NCBI RefSeq assembly: GCF_932526225.1
Contig: NC_064047.1
Span: 11,976,460 to 12,040,459 of the forward strand
Reading direction: 5' to 3'
Length of the DNA stretch: 64,000 nt
From: Nematostella vectensis
Lineage: Eukaryota; Cnidaria; Anthozoa; Actiniaria; Edwardsiidae
Of this stretch, positions 12,942 to 22,100 are shown in pieces. A program made the translations under genes and the position numbers. The notes below the pieces were generated by a model. It saw only the letters and a program-made list of their open reading frames with translations. It was not told the DNA's origin and did no database searches. The first letter of the stretch is position 1. Each line of letters starts with the position of its first letter.

Positions 12942-12984
12942 ATACAGCTTTGAACGCCTGTAAAGTGACAATAGACATAAAGAT

Positions 12985-13417
12985 GTATAAATATTTGTTA
13001 GTTGGTACTGTGTCATGAAATTACTGATTTTGAATTAGGATGTATCGTGGAAATACATATGTCGTGACCCGCGAATGCATCATGGATAGCATGTAAATCA
13101 CAAAACTACATGTTGTGAAAACCCCAGTGCAAGTGGTAAAAAGCACAAAAAAGATGAAATTTGTTAGTTGGTACTGTGTCATGAGAATAATGTATTTTGA
13201 ATAACGCTTCACCATCTTGTGATGTGACCCGCGGTGCATCTTGGGTAGCATGTAAATCACAAAATATCACATGCTGTGAAAAACCCGCTAGCGAGGGTTA
13301 CGGCACACGTTACTTTAGTCCAACCTTATTTAAAAACGTGTACATCTCGAGTATATATATCCGAATTTTATAACACAAATGCAAATTGTAAATTTTAATA
13401 ATTATTCCTATAAGCTG
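12985..13417. other. 3' flank of gene A with a local duplication
   Basis: After the stop codon, a segment beginning TTTGTTAGTTGGTACTGTGT and ending near the ATCACAAAA motif appears twice (about 12990-13095 and 13160-13265), diverged from each other. Units B and C have a single copy. Probably 3' UTR or flanking DNA. No further gene is seen up to the MITE at 14018. Confidence 0.6.
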
Positions 13418-14017
13418 TTAGAAACAATATGTTGTTTGGTCTAGATAACCACGTACAAGTTGTGTGTGTGTGTTTTTTACTTCTTTTTTAAAAATTAAGA
13501 ACGATGCCTAACCCGTGTGTCTTTGCGTAGAGGGAAGGGGAAGGGACTCCGATATTAGCAAGTTACAAGGCGAGGAAGTGCAATCAGAATTTATTAGATG
13601 GCTCCTGGAGGTAAATAAATATCGAAGCTCAAATGCGTGCCTGGGGGAGGCTGGTTGACTCCCTTTGCGAACTCAAGCAAAATGCAGAGCATTGAAATAT
13701 TGGGGGTTCTAAGAAATTCAGACCGTACCTAATGTAGCGATGCACGACTCTTTATGACGCGGAAAAAAGAATTTTAAAAACACAAAATTAAATATATTTA
13801 AGGTATGGTAAACCACACCCGACGCAGAAATACCAAAAAATCTTATAAGACAGAGTCTGACATATATAGAACAACAAGTTAAATGAAATTAATAACTATG
13901 AATAGAAAGACCCTCGACATAAAACCAAATTGAGAACATTAAGGAAATTTAAGAGCGTTCACAATATCTCTCCCAAGTTAAAATCACAGAATTGCGTTCA
14001 CAATGTTTATGCCCAGT

Positions 14018-14190
14018 GCACACTAGCGACATAACGACATGGGCGCGCGCACTCTTATCTTCGACATAAAGATAACATAAACATAAGATTAAAAAAACAT
14101 GTTTTTTTTTTCTTTTATGTCCTGATGTCCATGTTGTTATGACGGGCTAAACATAGTGCGCGCGCCCATGTCGTTATGTTGCTAGTGTGC
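14018..14190. mobile_element. MITE with long terminal inverted repeats, unit A
   Basis: The left end GCACACTAGCGACATAACGA continues to GCGCGCACT. The right end, AGTGCGCGCGCCCATGTCGT continuing to GCTAGTGTGC, is its near-perfect inverse. The arms are about 36 bp with one mismatch, around an AT-rich centre. No coding capacity. Confidence 0.88.
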
Positions 14191-14967
14191 ATTATTAAGC
14201 AACCACAAACTAGCTATCAAAACAGGACGACTCAAAACCCCTGAACGAAAAACGTGTCCAATATGCTTGGTCAAAGTCGAGGCCGAGGAACAACACTGAT
14301 AAAATGCCCGGCATATAATGAATTAAAGGAACGAATAAATGTATGGGTTTTTTTTAAATTCGCAACAAAACAGATTTGAAAGCGATTGCTCAGTTTGAAC
14401 CAGGAGAGCGCGACAAAAGAAATAGCTCAATTTTTTTGGGAAGCAACAAAAATAAGGGAAAGTGCGTTGTAATTAGATCTATAATGACATCGCTACAAAG
14501 TAAGATGATGAAAAACATCAGGGATAGGAGAACGACTTGAATACCTGCTGTCTTTTTTAATATGAATGTATCGGCAAAACCCGTGAATCAAAGATGAAAA
14601 GGTGCCCAATAAAATTATTGAATTGGATCAGCATGACGGGGGGGGGGGGGGTCTGTTCGCTTCTATCGTGTTCGATATGTGACTGCTGAGCTCGCGAGCC
14701 TTGCTTGACAGGAGGCGGAACAGAAAACCAGATTTCGCGTGTGATGAAAAACGAGAAACAAATGAGACATTTCTTGGAAAAGTAGATTGGACATCACCTC
14801 GGGCAACACAACAAAACTTTAAAGGGTAGCAATATTTGAAACATGACTAGCTTGAATTGTAAAGACCGCCCCACGACACACTTGTAAACTTGCAATGCAA
14901 CGGTGTTTTCGCGTTTTCTGTAAGCGTATATAAATTCGTGGATGAATAAAGTTGCATATATGTACCC

Positions 14968-16037
14968 TGTTGTTGTGGTGGAGTGGCCTCTCTATAAAAT
15001 TATACCACTTGTGAGGGTGGTTGTTGTGGTGGAGTGGCCTCTCTATAAAATTATACCACTTGTGAGGGTGGTTGTTGTGGTGGAGTGGCCCCTCTATAAA
15101 ATTATACCACTTGTGAGGCTGGTTGTTGTGGTGGAGTGGCCTCTCTATAAAATTATACCACTTGTGAGGGTGGTTGTTGTGGTGGAGTGGCCTCTCTATA
15201 AAATTATACCACTTGTGAGGGTGGTTGTTGTGGTGGAGTGGCCTCTCTATAAAATTATACCACTTGTGAGGCTGGTTGTTGTGGTGGAGTGGCCTCTCTA
15301 TAAAATTATACCACTTGTGAGGGTGGTTGTTGTGGTGGAGTGGCCTCTCTATAAAATTATACCACTTGTGAGGGTGGTTGTTGTGGTGGAGTGGCCTCTC
15401 TATAAAATTATAAAACTTGTGAGGGTGGTTGTTGTGGTGGAGTGGCCTCTCTATAAAATTATACCACTTGTGAGGGTGGTTGTTGTGGTGGAGTGGCCTC
15501 TCTATAAAATTATACCACTTGTGAGGGTGGTTGTTGTGGTGGAGTGGCCTCTATAAAATTATACCACTTGTGAGGGTGGTTGTTGTGGTGGAGTGGCCTC
15601 TCTATAAAATTATACCACTTGTGAGGGTGGTTGTTGTGGTGGAGTGGCCTCTCTATAAAATTATACCACTTGTGAGGGTGGTTGTTGTGGTGGAGTGGCC
15701 TCTCTATAAAATTATACCACTTGTGAGGGTGGTTGTTGTGGTGGAGTGGCCTCTATAAAATTATACCACTTGTGAGGGTGGTTGTTGTGGTGGAGTGGCC
15801 TCTCTATAAAATTATACCACTTGTGAGGGTGGTTGTTGTGGTGGAGTGGCCTCTCTATAAAATTATACCACTTGTGAGGGTGGTTGTTGTGGTGGAGTGG
15901 CCTCTCTATAAAATTATACCACTTGTGAGGGTGGTTGTTGTGGTGGAGTAGCCTCTCTATAAAATTATACCACTTGTGAGGGTGGTTGTTGTGGTGGAGT
16001 GGCCTCTCTATAAAATTATACCACTTGTGAGGCTGGT
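14968..16037. repeat. 51-bp minisatellite, about 21 copies, unit A
   Basis: Head-to-tail units begin GTTGTTGTGGTGGAGTGGCC, pass through CTCTATAAAATTATACCACT and end TTGTGAGGGTG. A few units lack two bases (CTCTATAA for CTCTCTATAA), and some have GAGGCTG. Since 51 is a multiple of three, long frames stay open on both strands; I treat them as non-coding. Each unit holds a TATA-box-like string and a short inverted repeat (GTGG...TATAA/TTATA...CCAC). Confidence 0.97.
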
Positions 16038-16270
16038 TAAGCGGCAATGTGACCAGCTTACTTCCGGTAGATTACGTAACTATCTCCAATCATTTGTAAT
16101 GGTACGCGAAAAATATTACAAAGTTGTAAAAGCAGTGTGCCTATTAGAAGTTTCTTTGAGGAGGTGACTGATAATTTAGAGCGGATGGTCTGTTAAATAG
16201 CGCGGATTCTAACAGATTCTCTCGTCTTTTGCCGTTTGAGGTTTCCGTCGGTCAACAGTGAGCTGGTGGC
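16038..16270. other. Spacer between the 51-bp and 77-bp repeats, unit A
   Basis: Single-copy sequence, conserved after the arrays in B (36414-36645) and C (50542-50767). The 51-bp frame runs on into it and stops at 16165, which gives no evidence of a gene. Nothing recognisable. Confidence 0.5.
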
Positions 16271-16528
16271 AATGATGCTTTAACTAGACGAGTATTCCAG
16301 GGGTATAGAATTATCGGTTATCGCTTTTTGGGGCAGTGAAATTTTCCAATGCTGCTTTAACTAGACGAGTATTCCAGGGGTATAGAATTATCGGCTATCG
16401 CTTTTTGGGGCAGTGAAATTTTCCAATGCTGCTTTAACTAGACGAGTATTCCAGGGGTATAGAATTATCGGCTATCGCTTTTTGGGGCAGTGAAATTTTT
16501 CAATGCTGCTTTAACTAGACGAGTATTT
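16271..16528. repeat. 77-bp tandem repeat, about 3.3 copies, unit A
   Basis: Units run AATGCTGCTTTAACTAGACG ... GGGGTATAGAATTATCGG ... TTTTTGGGGCAGTGAAATTT. They lie directly before the hammerhead array. Copy number is the same in B (3.3) but 7 in C. Confidence 0.93.
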
Positions 16529-16657
16529 CCTCGACTCATCATGCTAGCCCGGTCGCAGCTCTAGATCCCACATGGATCTAAGCTGTGGTTTAAAGCACTT
16601 CGTTCGAGTCGAAGTCGCCCTGCAGTTTTTTTTTTTTTGCCGATGAAGTTTAACTGA

Positions 16658-16720
16658 GGCAAACCGGCTATGCCATGCTGACGAGTCCTAATAAGGACGA
16701 AACAGCTGTCCATGGTTGCC
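16658..16720 (+). ncRNA. Type I hammerhead ribozyme A1
   Basis: Core CTGACGA (16678-16684); stem II GTCCT/AGGAC around loop AATA (16685-16698); GAAA (16699-16702); palindromic stem III ACAGCTGT; then GTC with cleavage expected after C 16710. Stem I pairs CCATG (16673-16677) with CATGG (16711-16715) and, beyond a 10-nt bulge, GGCAA (16658-16662) with TTGCC (16716-16720). The bulge and loop II are placed for the usual tertiary contact. Stem III of three pairs with a 2-nt loop is strained in a monomer; the 8-nt palindrome suggests cleavage as a dimer. Confidence 0.92.
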
Positions 16721-17015
16721 GAACTGCACGGGTAATAGACTGTGCTAGCGTCCCGTCTTGGCCCGACTGGTGCCAATGTGTGTATGCTAGTGTGCTTCTA
16801 AAGTTCACATTTATGTATATATACTCGCAAGGATAGTTTGGCTATCCGACGGAGTTTTAGACTAGCAAAGGTCGCATGCGTGATCCGCACAATTGACATC
16901 ACGCTAGCCCGGTCGCAGCTCTAGATCCCACATGGATCTAAGCTGTGGTTTAAAGCACTTCGTTCGAGTCGAAGTCGCCCTGCAGTTTTTTTTTTTGCCG
17001 ATTAAGTTTAACTGA

Positions 17016-17078
17016 GGCAAACCGGCTATGCCATGCTGACGAGTCCTAATAAGGACGAAACAGCTGTCGATGGTTGCC
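17016..17078 (+). ncRNA. Type I hammerhead ribozyme A2
   Basis: Same core and stems as A1, with cleavage expected after C 17068. The base just 3' of the site is G instead of C, so the first pair of stem I becomes G-G. Monomer 2 of unit B has the same change. Activity may be lower. Confidence 0.88.
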
Positions 17079-17371
17079 GAACTGCACGGGTAATAGACTG
17101 TGCTAGCGTCCCGTCTTGGCCCGACTGGTGCCAATGTGTGTATGCTAGTGTGCTTCTAAAGTTCACATTTATGTATACATACTCGCAAGGATAGTTTGGC
17201 TATCCGACGGAGTTTTAGACTAGCAAAGGTCGCATGCGTGATCCGCACAATTGGCATCACGCTATCCCGGTAGCAGCTCTAGATCCCACAAGGATCTAAG
17301 CTGTGGTTTAAAGTACTTCGTTCGAGTCGAAGTCGCCCTGCAGTTTTTTTTTGCCGATGAAGTTTAACTGA

Positions 17372-17434
17372 GGCAAACCGGCTATGCCATGCTGACGAGT
17401 CCTAATAAGGACGAAACAGCTGTCCATTGTTGCC
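17372..17434 (+). ncRNA. Type I hammerhead ribozyme A3
   Basis: Core CTGACGA (17392-17398), GAAA and GTC intact, with cleavage expected after C 17424. Stem I reads CATTG where A1 has CATGG, which makes one C-T mismatch. The matching ribozyme in unit B lacks this change. Confidence 0.88.
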
Positions 17435-17525
17435 GAACTGCACGGGTAATAGACTGTGCTAGCGTCCCGTCTTGGCCCGACTGGTGCCAATGTGTGTATG
17501 CTAGTGTGCTTCTAAAGTTCGCATT

Positions 17526-19137
17526 GTTTGTACAACTTCGTCAACGGCTACTGAGCTCAATAATCGAATCTAGGAGGAAAAGAAAAATATTGCACATTAT
17601 CTGAAGCGAGAGAATTCTTTGCGATCAGAGACACCGCTGTTTGCTTCTGTTTTGTTTGGTTCCGTATGTGACTGCTGAGCTCGCCTTGCGTGACAGGGGG
17701 CGGTCTGAGTGACTGCGTGGACTAGGGTCTAGACTCCTTTGCGTCTTTCCCGAAGGGTTGATCAGACGCTTCCATTGTAAGTTGAGATTCGCCTGAGAAG
17801 ATTTCGACTAGAAACAGGTATTTATATCGCCTATTTCCACCCTATTTTGGCTATATTACCTATTTCATTATTGTATGGGGTCTAAAAGTGGATCGATTCA
17901 TTTGTCCTCAACTGATAACTCTTGAGAGGTGAAATGAGTGAAATCGCTTTCGATTCGATTCCACTAAAATTCCGAAAGACTCGAAAAGTTTCCGAGTAAA
18001 AAAATATATATTAAATGTACCTTTTGTTCCAAACGTTGTGTTTAGTATATTGGCAGTCTATATTTGAATTATTATGTGTTGTCTTATTCGTTGTTGTTGT
18101 TACAATGCTGTACATCAAAGGTCGGTACAGCTAGATATGCTCACTCTAGCTGAATCGTTAACCTTATAACACTTTATTTTCGCGTCAATTTAAAAAGCCA
18201 GAGTGAAGTTAGTTCCTTATTCGCAGTTCCTTTTTCGTCTGTTTCCTTATTCGCTCAGTTCCTTATTCAAATCCGGGGGGGGGGGGGGGGGTATTTACAT
18301 GATACCTTTTAATACGAGTTGAAACAGTATTTAGGCATAACAGTTTATTCAGAACAAGTCCAACAGCATTTTCGTCGGGTAATTTTGGTTGCTTTAACGT
18401 GCTTTGCTGCTAACAAAGCTGTGAACATGAGACTCTATCTGCTACAAAAGGTCAAATTACGCAATGCGTGCGATCGCTTTCACAAATGAATCTAGCAAAA
18501 GAGACGAAATCTACCTCTCATCTAATAAATGTATTTGTATCTTGGGCTTTCTTTCCAAACGCATTATTATATTTAGAGGAGAAATATTCACGCTTTACTT
18601 GACTACGTACGCGTGTAGAAGGAATTTGACCTTGCTAACAAAACCACAATTTAACAGATAGTGCTTGTTGTCAATTAACACCTTGGCTACTACATAAGGC
18701 TCTGACAAAACAAATAAATTAGTGCAGTGACACGAATAGGGAACTGTTCCTTATTCAAGTTAGTTTTCGCGAATAAGGAAATGGAATCTCCAAACGTCCC
18801 ATTTCGTTTTACGACTTATCCTAATAAGGAATAGACTATGAAGAGGATTGTCAGTGTTTGCTTATCATTTCTCAATAAAGGAAAGGAAATTTCATAACTC
18901 CCGATTTCTCTTTAACTACTCCTTTCTAAAGAGTTCCCGAAAAAGGAAATGGCATTTCATAACTCCCGATCTCGCTTTAACTACTAAAAGGAAATGACCA
19001 GAAGGGGCGTGGCTATTCCCCCAATATTTTCTCAATTTTCTGTAGCGTGCCCCTCCCCCAATCTTAAGTGGCCTGCTATGCCTCTCGTAGAAAAGGAATA
19101 ATAAATTTGCTTATGCTTTACTTGTTGTTTTTTAGAA
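17526..19137. other. Region upstream of gene B: TTCCTTATTC motifs, G-run, direct repeats
   Basis: No gene is recognised. Four copies of TTCCTTATTC or close variants lie at 18211-18268 and inverted copies at 18739-18830, including a palindrome GAATAGGGAAC-T-GTTCCTTATTC (18734-18756). A G-run of about 17 follows CC at 18275. About 60 bp apart are two copies of a CATAACTCCCGAT-CTTTAACTACT segment (18883-18920 and 18942-18985), 150-250 bp before the RING exon. A pyrimidine tract ending TTTTTTAG directly before AAATG (19136) looks like the acceptor of an intron in the 5' UTR. The promoter would then be further upstream. Confidence 0.5.
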
Positions 19138-22100
19138 ATGACATCCGCCAGCAGGCGCCTCGAGGATGAGGTGACGTGCTCTATATGTATAGAGCACTTT
19201 AACGATCCTAGAGTGCTCCCTTGCTTGCACTCATTTTGTCGGCACTGCCTGGAAGAGCTGGCAGTGCACTCTGAAGGGAGAGGAAAACTTGTGTGCCCCC
19301 TCTGTAAGGCGGAATTCCAGGTAATCTGTCATACAGAAATTCCTCCATTACTTAATGAACCCTGGCACAACTGTGTGACAAATATTTTGCTGTAACAAAG
19401 AAATGGATTCAAACGACAAGTGCATTTCGAAAGAGAAAAGCGAAATTGAATTCTTCTCACAAGAATTACTTTATGAGTATTGAATTATTAAAAGATAAGG
19501 ATCCCCAAGCTAATGTTGTATTTTGCATGTTTCCTTCATAGTTACTGTAAATATATGGGCGTTACAAAAAAATTGGGACAAAAACCTATAATAAAATACC
19601 TTCAAACTTTTCTTACCTGTTTTTGGACTTGTCATTCACATCCCTGTGAAGTTTCAATTCATTTGGGGCAATATTGAGCAATTGTAGTTCAACTATATTT
19701 ACAGTAACTATGAATAAAACACGTAAAATACAACATTAGCTCGGGGAACCTATGCCCTCCCCTGAAACCATATGCAAACTCCGTTATAACTATATTTTAC
19801 TGATTATTGTTCTAGATTTCCCCAGCAGATGTTCCGAGTTTAAAGGTGAATTTCATGATCAACAGTATTATCTCTGTTCTTCCTTTGTTGACATCTGAAG
19901 ACTCCAAGAAGAAACCATCTTGTGAATCGTGTGATAGCGGCGAGCCTGCCCAAGGGAGATGTAACGAGTGCGACCACTTTGTCTGTGAGCAGTGCATCTC
20001 GGCTCATAAGAGATTACGACTACTACAACACCACACTCTCCTCAGTCTTGATGAGATCAAAAGCGGAAAGTTACTTTCGAAGAGCAAAACTTCCTACTGC
20101 ACCAAACATGAAGGTGAAGTGCTGAAACTGTTTTGCGAATCTTGTAAGGAAGTAATTTGCCGGGACTGCACCGTCGTTGATCATAAAAATCACGATTACC
20201 TTTTCACAAGTGATGTAATCGCTCGAGAGAAAGAAGAAATATTGGGAAGAGCAAAAAAAGTTGCATCAAAACTCACCGATATTGAACAGGCGATGGCATT
20301 GGTAGAAGAGACTCAACAACATCTCGAGGAAAATAAACGTGCGACCAGAAGGGATCTGGATGCGTTCATTGATAAGCAGATAGGTACTCTTGAGAAGATG
20401 CGATCTGATCTTAAAGGGGGGATTGAGTCAGCTTGTCAAAAGCATGATAAGCAGCTGACTGCTCAGAGAGAGACTCTATCCATGAGACTTGCAAGTGCTC
20501 GTAGCAGTTTGGAGTTTGCTGAGAGAATGTGCAGAGATGCAAATGATGTGGATGTCTTGTCCATCAGGAATGAAGTGCTATCCCAGCTATCGAGTCTTGC
20601 AGAGAAACCCGTGGATCAGCCTTGTACGGAGGTTGGAGTTCGTCTTGTAGTGGATGAGGAGTATTGGGATTCTTTGTCAAAGAAGATCTCAGTTGATGTG
20701 ATTTCTGTTGGTGAATCTGAGCAAACAGGTACTAATTCTCTAATACTGTTATGTAGGTCGGTCGGTCGGTCGGTCGGCCGGCAGGCAGGCAGGCAGGCAG
20801 GTAGGTACCCTCAATAGACTCTTGAATAGGCTTCCTAGTTTTACCTTTTACTACCATCTCGAAGGTCTTTCTCATGTTCAACTCCATTCGGTTCTCCAGC
20901 GCCCAGCGCTTGATGTTGGTAACTTTCTCCAGCGATGAATCAATCGTGTCTGAGCCAGATATCACAGGCGTACTTATTGTGATGTCATCCGCATATTTGA
21001 TAAATAGAGAGTTGGCGCTAGCGTTCTGAATGTCATTTACCATGATAGAGAATAGCAACGGTCCTAGCACCGTTCCTTGGGGGACTCCTCTGCTGATTCC
21101 AAGGAAACTGGTAGCCATCCCATTAACCACAACTCGCTGCTTTCGATCGCACAGGAAGCTCATTATCCACAATCTGTTACAAAACTAATTATTGTTTAAT
21201 GGGGAAGTACTTATCAGACGATGATCTTTTTAGTCTCTATGCCTGTATTTATTACCTAAATTGGCCATGAAAGCGGTGTTGTTCTGCTAAATACTTCGAG
21301 GGATGGCTGCTTTTGCAAATGGAGACAGTCGGCACGATATATAGATATATAGACAGTCTCTTTGGCAACATCAAATAAATTTTATATTTTACAAAATTAT
21401 AGTCTGCAAATATCCTAGCGCACCTTCATTTAATTCAAATTAATTGAATAAATATTCCAAATAGCGCACAGACATCCCAAATGTATTTTCTGGGGACGTC
21501 AACATGTTTACTTCAAGCTCGAATAATTAATAGATTGAAAAACTTTCATTAGGGTATGCGAATAAAGAGAATACATTTTAAGAAATCGATGATAAGCGTG
21601 ACAAATTCCAACCGTTCCACTTCTGAGACAATCTGTTACAAAACTAATAGGACCCTTTCCCTCCCCCTTCCTCAATGTTGGAGGGCAAATGATCACCTTG
21701 CTACTGCTTGTGTTTTGTGCTGAAAAATCGCCTCTAACCAATATTAATCGGGGGGAGAGGGTTGGCGGTTGTTCGTATGGGAAGTGTCCCGCTTACTTTT
21801 GTTGTGGATTGTCTGAGCAAGTGACTGACAGGTCCTGGAACAGGAAACACTATCGTTGATAACGCAACGACAATACAACTATGCGAACGTCAAAATCAAA
21901 CACATACAATTATCGTGCCAGAATCGCGCGTAAAAATGGACAGAAGCTTCAGAGACGACTATTTTTCATTGTAAACAATCTCATCTGTTTCTTCATATAA
22001 AAAATACCAGCTATGAAGAATTTATTATGTGAGAGATTTTCACTACAAATTTAGTCACGCAAGCTTGTCTCGGGGAGAAGGTCAATTCAATAAATTCATC

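Larger units (their letters stand above)
16538..17525 (+). mobile_element. Retrozyme-like array of hammerhead monomers, unit A
   Basis: About 2.7 tandem monomers, each beginning GCTAGCCCGGTCGCAGCTCT and containing one hammerhead on the + strand. The predicted cleavage sites (16710/16711, 17068/17069, 17424/17425) are 358 and 356 bp apart, the size range known for metazoan retrozymes, whose RNA is cut out by tandem hammerheads and circularised. Other foldable parts of the monomer are an imperfect hairpin (CAGCTCTAGATCC with GGATCTAAGCTG) and a second hairpin (ACTTCG with CGAAGT). A T-run just before each ribozyme shrinks from 13 to 11 to 9. There is no coding sequence, so mobility would depend on enzymes supplied in trans. 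Naming it a retrozyme is inference; the tandem hammerheads are read directly. Confidence 0.85.
1..19381. repeat. Segmental duplication unit A (5'-partial)
   Basis: First of three tandem copies. Position 1 matches about 19382 in unit B and 39761 in unit C, directly after the RING exon, so the RING exon of this copy lies left of the window. Unit A differs from B and C by a CR1/L2-like insert (326-2147), an RTE-like LINE (5813-8895), a duplicated 3' flank (about 12985-13260) and different minisatellite lengths. Its right part (16160-19381) carries the hammerhead array and the upstream region and RING exon that belong to gene B. Confidence 0.9.

Noticed and set aside
14942-15556. Long open frames of a 17-residue repeat (VVVVVEWPLYKIIPLVR) in the 51-bp arrays, on + and - strands
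   Set aside because: The period of 51 keeps any stop-free frame open on either strand. Two-base deletions break it repeatedly in unit B, copy number runs from 2 to 100, and the TATA-like string is too near the ATG to serve it.
16271-16528. Hammerhead-like CTAGACGAG and GTGAAAT in the 77-bp repeat
   Set aside because: The core is interrupted (CTAGACGA), and no stem II or GTC in the proper place can be drawn.
16561-17490. Recurring minus-strand frame MAPVGPRRDASTVYYPCSSA of 60-76 codons
   Set aside because: It occurs once per hammerhead monomer and overlaps the ribozyme. It recurs because the monomer recurs.
19138-19395. RING frame read through to 19395 as an 85-residue protein
   Set aside because: The consensus donor CAG/GTAATC at 19321 and continuation into the B-box exon in the usual TRIM wording show the rest is intron.
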